NCBI GenBank assembly: GCA_963855995.1
Contig: OY979731.1
Location: 1-64,000 of the forward strand
Direction of reading: 5' to 3'
Length of the DNA stretch: 64,000 nucleotides
Source: Muricea muricata
Lineage: Eukaryota > Cnidaria > Anthozoa > Malacalcyonacea > Plexauridae
The position numbers and the translations under genes were made by a program. The notes beneath the pieces were generated by a model. It was given only the letters and a program-made list of their open reading frames with translations, ran no database searches and was not told the origin of the DNA. Each line of letters begins with the position of its first letter. Positions within the stretch are counted from its first letter, which is position 1. Shown one piece after another: positions 1 to 11,597 of this stretch.

Positions 1-152
1 AACAATACTTGGTCCCTTTCACCATGGTTATGCTCTCTTTTTTAAGCGTCAATGTTAAATACCGTTTTCAAAGCCATCTTTTATAGCAATACTTGGTCCA
101 TTTCACCATGGTTATGCTCTCTTTTTTAAGCGACAATGTTAAATACCGTTTT
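1..152 (+). repeat. 84-bp internal tandem duplication (left copy partial)
   Basis: Positions 1-68 and 69-152 are tandem copies of one segment, the first cut by the window edge. They differ by GTC/GAC in the AAGCGxC motif and a few other bases. The following CAAA marks the junction. Confidence 0.85.
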
Positions 153-173
153 CAAACACGGTTTGTTAATTGT

Positions 174-245
174 TGTGGTGTGTCGTAGTGGTTAAGGTGA
201 GTGTCTTCCATGCCGCAGTTTGGGGTTCGAATCCCGGCGACGTCT
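174..245 (+). pseudogene. tRNA-derived module, divergent left-edge copy
   Basis: A box TGTCGTAGTGG (181-191) and B box GGTTCGAATCC (224-234). The D-arm region reads GGTTAAGG, a common tRNA D-loop form, where most copies have GGTCAAGG. Acceptor and anticodon stems are still not well paired. This may be closer to the ancestral tRNA-like sequence than the bulk copies. Confidence 0.8.
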
Positions 246-297
246 ATTTTATACTTTTGAGTCAAAGTTGTTTTTTTTTGAGTTTTTTTCTTTATTA

Positions 298-339
298 TTA
301 GGGTCAGGGTTAGTGTTAGGGTTATTTTTGGGGTTGATT
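298..339 (+). repeat. Telomere-like hexamer tract, best preserved form
   Basis: The first hexamers are TTAGGG, TCAGGG and TTAGTG, then TTAGGG, TTATTT, TTGGGG and TTGATT, all in one phase. Two of the seven are exact TTAGGG, against one in most copies. Confidence 0.68.
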
Positions 340-692
340 GACAATAATATTAATGCAAAAAAAATTTTTTTAAGCACCTCTAGACTCTTAAATTCAGGTA
401 TTGCAAAAACCGTGATGCCATGGTACGTCACGTTTCCGCGGTGTTAATGCACCACAATCTTTGCAAGCAGCAGAGACTAACGTACATATATACAAACGGT
501 GATTCTATACTCTCGATGATCGGACCCGAATCTGGAATTCCAGGGTTTTAGCGCTCACGGCCTGGGGGCCGCTTCTACCCTCTCCTAACAGTTCGAATTC
601 GGGCCAGGGATGGTGGATATTAGGCGAAGCCAGTCAATTGGATGTTAATGTTGGCGACAACAACGTCCAATTCTGTCAGGGCGCCAAATGTC

Positions 693-860
693 CAAAGCCA
701 TCTTTTATAACAATACTTGGTCCCTTTCACCATGGTTATGCTCTCTTTTTTAAGCGTCAATGTTAAATACCGTTTTCAAAGCCATCTTTTATAGCAATAC
801 TTTGTCCATTTCACCATGGTTATGCTCTCTTTTTTAAGCGACAATGTTAAATACCGTTTT
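693..860 (+). repeat. 84-bp internal tandem duplication
   Basis: Two 84-bp copies (693-776 and 777-860) both start with CAAAGCCATC and are followed by CAAACACGG. The shared CAAA at both breakpoints suggests the duplication arose by slippage or microhomology-mediated repair. Confidence 0.88.
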
Positions 861-881
861 CAAACACGGTTTGTTGATTGT

Positions 882-953
882 TGTGGTGTGTCGTAGTGGT
901 TAAGGTGAGTGTCTTCCATGCCGCAGTTTGGGGTTCGAATCCCGGCGACGTCT
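882..953 (+). pseudogene. tRNA-derived module, divergent left-edge copy
   Basis: Same variant as the preceding module (GTGGTGTG before the A box, GGTTAAGGTGAGTG after it) with a perfect B box. It is followed by the usual T-runs and by a telomere-like tract starting TTAGGG. Confidence 0.8.
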
Positions 954-1005
954 ATTTTATACTTTTGAGTCAAAGTTGTTTTTTTTTGAGTTTTTTTCTT
1001 TATTA

Positions 1006-1047
1006 TTAGGGTCAGGGTTAGTGTTAGGGTTATTTTTGGGGTTGATT
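1006..1047 (+). repeat. Telomere-like hexamer tract, best preserved form
   Basis: Same sequence state as the 298-339 copy, preceded by TTTATTA rather than the bulk TTTATAA. Confidence 0.68.
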
Positions 1048-1401
1048 GACAATAATATTAATGCAAAAAAAAATTTTTTCAAGCACCTCTAGACTCTTAA
1101 ATTCAGGTATTGCAAAAACCGTGACGCCATGGTACGTCACGTTTCCGCGGTGTTAATGCACCACAATCTTTGCAAGCAGCAGAGGCTAACGTACATATAT
1201 ACAAACGGTGATTCTATACTATCGATGGTCGGATCCGAATCTGGAATCCCAGGGTTTTAGCGCTCACGGCCTGAAGGCCGCTTCTACCCTCCCCTAACAG
1301 TTCCAATTCGGGCCAGGGATGGTGGATATTAGGCAAAGGCAGCCAATTGGATGTTAATGTTGGCGACAACAACGTCCAACTCTGTCAGGGCGCCAAATGT
1401 C

Positions 1402-1569
1402 CAAAGCCATCTTTTATAACAATACTTGGTCCCTTTCACCATGGTTATGCTCTCTTTTTTAAGCGACAATGTTAAATACCGTTTTCAAAGCCATCTTTTA
1501 TAGCAATACTTGGTCCATTTCACCATGGTTATGGTCTCTTTTTTAAGCGACAATGTTAAATACCGTTTT
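1402..1569 (+). repeat. 84-bp internal tandem duplication
   Basis: Two 84-bp copies (1402-1485 and 1486-1569) have the same CAAA breakpoints as the neighbouring long-form units. A private GGTCTC replaces GCTCTC in the second copy near 1530. Confidence 0.88.
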
Positions 1570-1590
1570 CAAACACGGTTTGTTGATTGT

Positions 1591-1662
1591 TGTGCTGTGT
1601 CGCAGTGGTCAAGGTGAATGTCTTCCATGCCGCAGTTTGGGGTTCGAATCCCGGCGACGTCT
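1591..1662 (+). pseudogene. tRNA-derived module, intermediate copy
   Basis: The A box is TGTCGCAGTGG and the D-loop GGTCAAGGTGAATG, intermediate between the left-edge variant and the bulk. The B box is perfect. The downstream long T run is 12, among the longest in the window. Confidence 0.8.
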
Positions 1663-1716
1663 ATTTTACACTTTTGATTCAAAGTTGTTTTTTTTTTTGA
1701 GTTTTTTTCTTTATAA

Positions 1717-1758
1717 TTAGGGTCAGGGTTAGTGTTAGGGTTATTTTTGGGGTTGATT
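1717..1758 (+). repeat. Telomere-like hexamer tract, transitional form
   Basis: This copy keeps TTAGGG in the first hexamer but has the bulk-type TATAA upstream. It is intermediate between the left edge and the TTAAGG-bearing majority to the right. Confidence 0.65.
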
Positions 1759-1975
1759 GACAATAATATTAATGCAAAAAAAATTTTTTTAAGCACCTCT
1801 AGACTCTTAAATTAAGGTATTGCAAAAACCGTGACGCCATGGTACGTCACGTTTCCGCGGTGTTAATGCACCACAATCTTTGCAAGCAGCAGAGGCTAAC
1901 GTACATATATACAAACGGTGAGTCTATACTATTGATGGTCGAATTCGAATCTGGAATCCCAGGGTTTTAGCACTC

Positions 1976-4900
1976 ATGGTCTGGGGGCCGCTTCTACCCT
2001 CCCCTAACAGTTCGAATTCGGGCCAGGGATGGTGGACACAAGGCGAAGGCAGTCAATTGGATGTTAATGTTGGCGACAACAACGTCCAATTCCGCCAGGG
2101 CGCCAAATGTCCAAAGCCATCTTTTATAACAATACTTGGTCCATTTCACCATGGTTATGCTCTCTTTTTTAAGCGACAATGTTAAATACCGTTTTCAAAC
2201 ACGGTTTGTTCATTGTTGTGCTGTGTCGTAGTGGTCGAGGTGAATGTCTTCCATGCCGCAGTTTGGGGTTCGAATCCCGGCGATGTCTATTTTATACTTT
2301 TGAGTCAAAGTTTTTTTTTTTGAGTTTTTTTCTTTATAATTAAGGTCAGGGTTAGTGTTAGGGTTATTTTTGGGGTTGATTGACAATAATATTAATGCAA
2401 AAAAATTTTTTTAAGCACCTCTAGACTCTTAAATTCAGGTATTACAAAAAGCGTGACGCGATGGTACGTCACGTTTCCGCGGTGTTAATGCACCACAATC
2501 TTTGCAAGCAGCAGAGGCTAACGTACATATATACAAACGGTGATTCTATACTATCGATGGTCGAATTCGAATCTGGAATTCCAGGGTTTTAGCACTTATG
2601 GTCTGGGGGCCGCTTCCACCCTCCCCTAACAGTTCGAATTCGGGCCAGGGATGGTGGATATTAGGCGAAGGCAGTCAATTGGATGTTAATGTTGGCGACA
2701 ACAACGTCCAATTCCGCCAGGGCGCCAAATGTCCAAAGCCATCTTTTATAACAATACTCTGTCCATTTCACCATGGTTATGCTCTCTTTTTTAAGCGACA
2801 ATGTTAAATACCGTTTTTAAACACGGTTTGTTGATTGTTGTGCTGTGTCGTACTGGTCAAGGTAAATGTCTTCCATACCGCAGTTTGGGGTTCGAATCCC
2901 GGCGACGTCTATTTTATACTTTTGAGTCAAAGTTTTTTTTTTTGAAATTTTTTCTTTATAATTAAGGTCAGGGTTAGTGTTAGGGTTATTTTTGGGGTTG
3001 ATTGACAATAATATTAATGCAAAAAAATTTTTTTAAGCACCTCTAGACTCTTAAATTCAGGTATTGCAAAAAGTGTGACGCGATGGTACGTCACGTTTCC
3101 GCGGTGTTAATGCACCACAATCTTTGCAAGCAGCAGAGGCTAACGTACATATATACAAACGGTGATTCTATACTATCGATGGTCGAATTCGAATCTGGAA
3201 TTCCAGGGTTTTAGCACTTATGGTCTGGGGGCCGCTTCTACCCTCCCCTAACAGCTCGAATTCGGGCCAGGGATGGTGGATATTAGGCGAAGGCAGTCAA
3301 TTGGATGTTAATGTTGGCGACAACAACGTCCAATTCCGCCAGGGCGCCAAATGTCCAAAGCCATCTTTTATAACAATACTCTGTCCATTTCACCATGGTT
3401 ATGCTCTCTTTTTTAAGCGACAATGTTAAATACCGTTTTCAAACACGGTTTGTTGATTGTTGTGCTGTGTCGTAGTGGTCGAGGTGAATGTCTTCCATGC
3501 CGCAGTTTGGGGTTCGAATCCCGGCGACGTCTATTTTATACTTTTGAGTCAAAGTTGTTTTTTTTGAGTTTTTTTCTTTATAATTAAGGTCAGGGTTAGT
3601 GTTAGGGTTATTTTTGGGGTTGATTGACAATAATATTAATGCAAAAAAATTTTTTTAAGCACCTCTAGACTCTTAAATTCAGGTATTGCAAAAAGCGTGA
3701 CGCGATGGTACGTCACGTTTCCGCGGTGTTAATGCACCACAATCTTTGCAAGCAGCAGAGGCTAACGTACATATATACAAACGGTGATTCTATACTATCG
3801 ATGGTCGAATTCGAATCTGGAATTCCAGGGTTTTAGCACTCATGGTCTGGGGGCCGCTTCTACCCTCCCCTAACAGTTCGAATTCGGGCCAGGGATGGTG
3901 GACACAAGGCGAAGGCAGTCAATTGGATGTTAATGTTGGCGACAACAACGTCCAATTCCGCCAGGGCGCCAAATGTCCAAAGCCATCTTTTATAACAATA
4001 CTTGGTCCATTTCACCATGGTTATGCTCTCTTTTTTAAGCGACAATGTTAAATACCGTTTTCAAACACGGTTTGGTGATTGTTGTGCTGTGTCGTAGTGG
4101 TCAAGGTAAATGTCTTCCATGCCGCAGTTTGGGGTTCGAATCCCGGCGATGTCTATTTTATACTTTTGAGTCATAGTTTTTTTTTTTGAGTTTTTTTCTT
4201 TATAATTAAGGTCAGGGTTAGTGTTAGGGTTATTTTTGGGGTTGATTAACAATAATATTAATGCAAAAAAATTTTTTTAAGCACCTCTAGACTCTTAAAT
4301 TCAGGTATTGCAAAAAGCGTGACGCGATGATACGTCACGTTTCCGCGGTGTTAATGCACCACAATCTTTGCAAGCAGCAGAGGCTAACGTACATATATAC
4401 AAACGGTGATTCTATACTATCGATGGTCGAATTCGAATCTGGAATTCCAGGGTTTTAGCACTCATGGTCTGGGGGCCGCTTCTACCCCCCCCTAACAGTT
4501 CGAATTCGGGCCAGGGATGGTGGATACAAGGCGAAGGCAGTCAATTGGATGTTAATGTTGGCGACAACAACGTCCAATTCCGCCAGGGCGCCAAATGTCC
4601 AAAGCCATCTTTTATAACAATACTCTGTCCATTTCACCATGGTTATGCTCTCTTTTTTAAGCGACAATGTTAAATACCGTTTTCAAACACGGTTTGTTGA
4701 TTGTTGTGCTGTGTCGTAGTGGTCAAGGTAAATGTCTTCCATGCCGCAGTTTGGGGTTCGAATCCCGGCGACGTCTATTTTATACTTTTGAGTCAAAGTT
4801 TTTTTTTTTGAGTTTTTTTCTTTATAATTAAGGTCAGGGTTAGTGTTAGGGTTATTTTTGGGGTTGATTGACAATAATATTAATGCAAAAAAATTTTTTT

Positions 4901-5926
4901 AAGCACCTCTAGACTCTTAAATTCAGGTATTGCAAAAAGCGTGACGCGATGGTTTGTCACGTTTCCGCGGTGTTAATGCACCACAATCTTTGCAAGCAGC
5001 AGAGGCTAACGTACATATATACAAACGGTGATTCTATACTATCGATGGTCGAATTCGAATCTGGAATTCCAGGGTTTTAGCACTTATGGTCTGGGGGCCG
5101 CTTCCACCCTCCCCTAACAGTTCGAATTCGGGCCAGGGATGGTGGATATTAGGCGAAGGCAGTCAATTGGATGTTAATGTTGGCGACAACAACGTCCAAT
5201 TCCGCCAGGGCGCCAAATGTCCAAAGCCATCTTTTATAACAATACTCTGTCCATTTCACCATGGTTATGCTCTCTTTTTTAAGCGACAATGTTAAATACC
5301 GTTTTTAAACACGGTTTGTTGATTGTTGTGCTGTGTCGTACTGGTCAAGGTAAATGTCTTCCATACCGCAGTTTGGGGTTCGAATCCCGGCGACGTCTAT
5401 TTTATACTTTTGAGTCAAAGTTTTTTTTTTTGAAATTTTTTCTTTATAATTAAGGTCAGGGTTAGTGTTAGGGTTATTTTTGGGGTTGATTGACAATAAT
5501 ATTAATGCAAAAAAATTTTTTTAAGCACCTCTAGACTCTTAAATTCAGGTATTGCAAAAAGTGTGACGCGATGGTACGTCACGTTTCCGCGGTGTTAATG
5601 CACCACAATCTTTGCAAGCAGCAGAGGCTAACGTACATATATACAAACGGTGATTCTATACTATCGATGGTCGAATTCGAATCTGGAATTCCAGGGTTTT
5701 AGCACCTATAGTCTGGGGGCCGCTTCTACCCTCCCCTAACAGTTCGAATTCGGGCCAGGGATGGTGGACACAAGGCGAAGGCAGTCAATTGGATGTTAAT
5801 GTTGGCGACAACAACGTCCAATTCCGCCAGGGCGCCAAATGTCCAAAGCCATCTTTTATAACAATACTCTGTCCATTTCACCATGGTTATGCTCTCTTTT
5901 TTAAGCGACAATGTTAAATACCGTTT
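1976..5926 (+). repeat. Short-form monomers with interspersed near-identical pairs
   Basis: Regular 622-bp units begin at 1976. The unit at 1976 is closely matched by that at 3842 (1866 bp away). The segment at about 2500-3210 is matched by about 4988-5698 (2488 bp away), sharing the rare TGTCGTACTGG A box, CCATACCGC and TTGAAATTT. These are traces of local three- and four-unit exchanges. The monomer at 5708 has ATA at the usual ATG. No gene is seen. Confidence 0.8.
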
Positions 5927-8408
5927 TCAAACACGGTTTGTTGATTGTTGTGCTGTGTCGTAGTGGTCGAGGTGAATGTCTTCCATGCCGCAGTTTGGGG
6001 TTCGAATCCCGGCGACGTCTATTTTATACTTTTGAGTCAAAGTTTTTTTTTTTGAGTTTTTTTCTTTATAATTAAGGTCAGGGTTAGTGTTAGGGTTATT
6101 TTTGGGGTTGATTGACAATAATATTAATGCAAAAAAAATTTTTTAAGCACCTCTAGACTCTTAAATTCAGGTATTGCAAAAAGCGTGACGCGATGGTACG
6201 TCACGTTTCCGCGGTGTTAATGCACCACAATCTTTGCAAGCAGCAGAGGCTAACGTACATATATACAAACGGTGATTCTATACTATCGATGGTCGAATTC
6301 GAATCTGGAATTCCAGGGTTTTAGCACTCATGGTCTGGGGGCCGCTTCTACCCTCCCCTAACAGTTCGAATTCGGCCCAGGGATGGTGGATACAAGGCGA
6401 AGGCAGTCAATTGGATGTTAATGTTGGCGACAACAACGTCCAATTCCGCCAGGGCGCCAAATGTCCAAAGCCATCTTTTATAGCGATACTTGGTCTATTT
6501 CACCATGGTTATGCTCTCTTTTTAAGCGACAATGTTAAATACCGTTTTCAAACACGGTTTGGTGATTGTTGTGCTGTGTCGTAGTGGTCAAGGTAAATGT
6601 CTTCCATGCCGCAGTTTGGGGTTCGAATCCCGGCGACGTCTATTTTATACTTTTGAGTCATAGTTTTTTTTTTTGAGTTTTTTTCTTTATAATTAAGGTC
6701 AGGGTTAGTGTTAGGGTTATTTTTGGGGTTGATTGACAATAATATTAATGCAAAAAAATTTTTTTAAGCACCTCTAGACTCTTAAATTCAGGTATTGCAA
6801 AAAGCGTGACGCGATGGTACGTCACGTTTCCGCGGTGTTAATGCACCACAATCTTTGCAAGCAGCAGAGGCTAACGTACATATATACAAACGGTGATTCT
6901 ATACTATCGATGGTCGAATTCGAATCTGGAATTCCAGGGTTTTAGCACTTATGGTCTGGGGGCCGCTTCTACCCTCCCCTAACAGTTCGAATTCGGGCCG
7001 GGGATGGTGGATATGAGGCGAAGGCAGTCAATTGGATGTTAATGTTGGCGACAACAACGTCCAATTCCGCCAGGGCGCCAAATGCCCAAAGCCATCTTTT
7101 ATAAATATACTCTGTCCATTTCACCATGGTTATGCTCTCTTTTTTAAGCGACAATGTTAAATACCGTTTTCAAACACGGTTTGTTGATTGTTGTGCTGTG
7201 TCGTAGTGGTCGAGGTGAATGTCTTCCATGCCGCAGTTTGGGGTTCGAATCCCGGCGACGTCTATTTTATACTTTTGAGTCAAAGTTTTTTTTTTTGAGT
7301 TTTTTTCTTTATAATTAAGGTCAGGGTTAGTGTTAGGGTTATTTTTGGGGTTGATTGACAATAATATTAATGCAAAAAAAATTTTTTAAGCACCTCTAGA
7401 CTCTTAAATTCAGGTATTGCAAAAAGCGTGACGCGATGGTACGTCACGTTTCCGCGGTGTTAATGCACCACAATCTTTGCAAGCAGCAGAGGCTAACGTA
7501 CATATATACAAACGGTGATTCTATACTATCGATGGTCGAATTCGAATCTGGAATTCCAGGGTTTTAGCACTCATGGTCTGGGGGCCGCTTCTACCCTCCC
7601 CTAACAGTTCGAATTCGGCCCAGGGATGGTGGATACAAGGCGAAGGCAGTCAATTGGATGTTAATGTTGGCGACAACAACGTCCAATTCCGCCAGGGCGC
7701 CAAATGTCCAAAGCCATCTTTTATAGCGATACTTGGTCTATTTCACCATGGTTATGCTCTCTTTTTAAGCGACAATGTTAAATACCGTTTTCAAACACGG
7801 TTTGGTGATTGTTGTGCTGTGTCGTAGTGGTCAAGGTAAATGTCTTCCATGCCGCAGTTTGGGGTTCGAATCCCGGCGACGTCTATTTTATACTTTTGAG
7901 TCATAGTTTTTTTTTTTGAGTTTTTTTCTTTATAATTAAGGTCAGGGTTAGTGTTAGGGTTATTTTTGGGGTTGATTGACAATAATATTAATGCAAAAAA
8001 ATTTTTTTAAGCACCTCTAGACTCTTAAATTCAGGTATTGCAAAAAGCGTGACGCGATGGTACGTCACGTTTCCGCGGTGTTATTGCACCACAATCTTTG
8101 CAAGCAGCAGAGGCTAACGTACATATATACAAACGGTGATTCTATACTATCGATGGTCGAATTCGAATCTGGAATTCCAGGGTTTTAGCACTTATGGTCT
8201 GGGGGCCGCTTCTACCCTCCCCTAACAGTTCGAATTCGGGCCGGGGATGGTGGATATGAGGCGAAGGCAGTCAATTGGATGTTAATGTTGGCGACAACAA
8301 CGTCCAATTCCGCCAGGGCGCCAAATGCCCAAAGCCATCTTTTATAAATATACTCTGTCCATTTCACCATGGTTATGCTCTCTTTTTTAAGCGACAATGT
8401 TAAATACC
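5927..8408 (+). repeat. Tandem dimer duplication (1243-bp period)
   Basis: About 5927-7165 and 7170-8408 are near-identical two-monomer blocks. They share CGGCCCAGGG, the TATAAATATAC change near 7100 and 8343, CGGGCCGGGG and TGGATATGAGG. A difference seen is TTATTGCACC near 8083 against TTAATGCACC. The copies at 6951 and 8194 contain an in-frame TGA (ATATGAGG) in the recurrent + strand frame. Confidence 0.85.
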
Positions 8409-9055
8409 GTTTTTAAACACGGTTTGTTGATTGTTGTGCTGTGTCGTAGTGGTCAAGGTAAATGTCTTCCATGCCGCAGTTTGGGGTTCGAATCCCGGCG
8501 ACGTCTATTTTATACTTTTGAGTCAAAGTTTTTTTTTTGAGTTTTTTTCTTTATAATTAAGGTCAGGGTTAGTGTTAGGGTTATTTTTGGGGTTGATTGA
8601 CAATAATATTAATGCAAAAAAATTTTTTTAAGCACCTCTAGACTCTTAAATTCAGGTATTGCAAAAAGCGTGACGCGATGGTACGTCACGTTTCCGCGGT
8701 GTTAATGCACCACAATCTTTGCAAGCAGCAGAGGCTAACGTACATATATACAAACAGTGATTCTATACTATCGATGGTCGAATTCGAATCTGGAATTCCA
8801 GGGTTTTAGCACTCATGGTCTGGGGGCCGCTTCCACCCTCCCCTAACAGTTCGAATTCGGGCCAGGGATGGTGGACACAAGGCGAAGGCAGTCAATTGGA
8901 TGTTAATGTTGGCGACAACAACGTCCAATTCCGCCAGGGCGCCAAATGTCCAAAGCCATCTTTTATAACAATACTTGGTCCATTTCACCATGGTTATGCT
9001 CTCTTTTTTAAGCGACAATGTTAAATACCGTTTTCAAACACGGTTTGTTGATTGT

Positions 9056-9127
9056 TGTGCTGTGTCGTAGTGGTCGAGGTGAATGTCTTCCATGCCGCAG
9101 TTTCGGGTTCGAATCCCGGCGACGTCT
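9056..9127 (+). pseudogene. tRNA-derived module with repaired T stem
   Basis: A single G-to-C change at 9104 gives CGGG before TTCGAAT. This restores the 50-64 pair of the T stem, which is mismatched in the other copies examined. It may be chance, a back mutation or a relic of the ancestral tRNA state. The rest of the cloverleaf remains degraded. Confidence 0.75.
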
Positions 9128-11437
9128 ATTTTATACTTTTGAGTCAAAGTTTTTTTTTTTGAGTTTTTTTCTTTATAATTAAGGTCAGGGTTAGTGTTAG
9201 GGTTATTTTTGGGGTTGATTGACAATAATATTAATGCAAAAAAATTTTTTTAAGCACCTCTAGACTCTTAAATTCAGGTATTGCAAAAAGCGTGACGCGA
9301 TGGTACGTCACGTTTCCGCGGTGTTAATGCACCACAATCTTTGCAAGCAGCAGAGGCTAACGTACATATATACAAACGGTGATTCTATACTATCGATGGT
9401 CGAATTCGAATCTGGAATTCCAGGGTTTTAGCACTTATGGTCTGGGGGCCGCTTCTACCCTCCCCTAACAGTTCGAATTCGGGCCAGGGATGGTGGATAC
9501 AAGGCGAAGGCAGTCAATTGGATGTTAATGTTGGCGACAACAACGTCCAATCCCGCCAGGGCGCCAAATGTCCAAAGCCATCTTTTATAGCAATACTTGG
9601 TCAATTTTACCATGGTTATGCTCTCTTTTTAAGCGACAATGTTAAATACCGTTTTCAAACACGGTTTGGTGATTGTTGTGCTGTGTCGTAGTGGTCAAGG
9701 TAAATGTCTTCCATGCCGCAGTTTGGGGTTCGAATCCCGGCGACGTCTATTTTATACTTTTGAGTCAAAGTTTTTTTTTTTTGAGTTTTTTTCTTTATAA
9801 TTAAGGTCAGGGTTAGTGTTAGGGTTATTTTTGGGGTTGATTGACAATAATATTAATGCAAAAAAATTTTTTTAAGCACCTCTAGACTCTTAAATTCAGG
9901 TATTGCAAAAAGCGTGACGCGATGGTACGTCACGTTTCCGCGGTGTTAATGCACCACAATCTTTGCAAGCAGCAGAGGCTAACGTACATATATACAAACG
10001 GTGATTCTATACTATCGATGGTCGAATTCGAATCTGGAATTCCAGGGTTTTAGCACTCATGGTCTGGGGGCCGCTTCTACCCTCCCCTAACAGTTCGAAT
10101 TCGGGCCAGGGATGTGGATATTAGGCGAAGGCAGTCAATTGGATGTCAATGTTGGCCACAACAACGTCCAATTCCGCCAGGGCGCCAAATGTCCAAAGCC
10201 ATCTTTCATAACAATACTCTGTCCATTTCACCATGAATATGCTCTCTTTTTTAAGCGACAATGTTAAATACCGTTTTCAAACACGGTTTGTTGATTGTTG
10301 TGCTGTGTCGTAGTGGTCAAGGTAAATGTCTTCCATGCCGCAGTTTGGGGTTCGAATCCCGGCGACGTCTATTTTATACTTTTGAGTCAAAGTTTTTTTT
10401 TTTGAGTTTTTTTCTTTATAATTAAGGTCAGGGTTAGTGTTAGGGTTATTTTTGGGGTTGATTGACAATAATATTAATGCAAAAAAATTTTTTTAAGCAC
10501 CTCTAGACTCTTAAATTCAGGTATTGCAAAAAGCGTGACGCGATGGTACGTCACGTTTCCGCGGTGTTAATGCACCACAATCTTTGCAAGCAGCAGAGGC
10601 TAACGTACATATATACAAACGGTGATTCTATACTATCGATGGTCGAATTCGAATCTGGAATTCCAGGGTTTCGGCACTCATGGTCTCGGGGCCGCTTCTA
10701 CCCTCCCCTAACAGTTCGAATTCGGGCCAGGGATGGTGGATATTAGGCGAAGGCCGTCAATTGGATGTTAATGTTGGCGACAACAACGTCCAATTCCGCC
10801 AGGGCGCCAAATGTCCAAAGCCATCTTTTATAACAATACTCTGTCCATTTCACCATGGTTATGCTCTCTTTTTTAAGCGACAATGTTAAATACCGTTTTC
10901 AAACACGGTTTGTTGATTGTTGTGCTGTGTCGTAGTGGTCAAGGTAAATGTCTTCCATGCCGCAGTTTGGGGTTCGAATCCCGGCGACGTCTATTTTATA
11001 CTTTTGAGTCAAAGTTTTTTTTTTTGAGTTTTTTTCTTTATAATTAAGGTCAGGGTTAGTGTTAGGGTTATTTTTGGGGTTGATTGACAATAATATTAAT
11101 GCAAAAAAATTTTTTTAAGCACCTCTAGACTCTTAAATTCAGGTATTGCAAAAAGCGTGACGCGATGGTACATCACGTTTCCGCGGTGTTAATGCACCAC
11201 AATCTTTGCAAGCAGCAGAGGCTAACGTACATATATACAAACGGTGATTCTATACTATCGATGGTCGAATTCGAATCTGGAATTCCAGGGTTTTAGCACT
11301 CATGGTCTGGGGGCTGCTTCTACCCTCCCCTAACAGTTCGAATTCGGGCCAAAGATGGTGGATATTAGGCGAAGGCAGTCAATTGGATGTCAATGTTAAC
11401 GACAACAACGTCCAATTCTGTCAGGGCGCCAAATGTC

Positions 11438-11597
11438 CAAAGCCATCTTTCATAACAATACTTGGTCCATTTCACCATGGTTATGCTCTCTTTTTTAAGC
11501 GACAATACCGTTTTCAAAGCCATTTTTTATAGCAATACTTGGTCAATTTCACCATGGTTATGCTCTCTTTTTAAGCGACAATGTTAAATACCGTTTT
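11438..11597 (+). repeat. Internal tandem duplication in an isolated long-form monomer
   Basis: The first copy (11438-11514) is 77 bp because it has lost the bases between GACAA and ACCG. The second (11515-11597) is 83 bp with the five-T variant. The monomer also has CTGTCAGG, the long-form marker, yet sits among short-form units, so it was probably moved here by unequal exchange or conversion. Confidence 0.85.

Larger units (their letters stand above)
1..1975 (+). repeat. Divergent long-form monomers at the left edge
   Basis: Three consecutive units here have 709-710 bp spacing instead of about 622. Each carries the 84-bp internal duplication, CTGTCAGG in place of the common CGCCAGG, and TTAGGG rather than TTAAGG at the first telomere-like hexamer. 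The first two also have GTGGTGTG before the A box, TTAAGGTGAGTG after it, and ACG where most copies have ATG at the unit start. They are more divergent from the bulk than most copies to the right, as expected near an array edge or for an older subfamily. Confidence 0.75.

Noticed and set aside
10543-10746. A 67-residue + strand frame containing VEFESGIPG
   Set aside because: It is open in only one copy, because that copy has private changes (TTTCGGCACTC and GGTCTCGG); neighbouring units close it.
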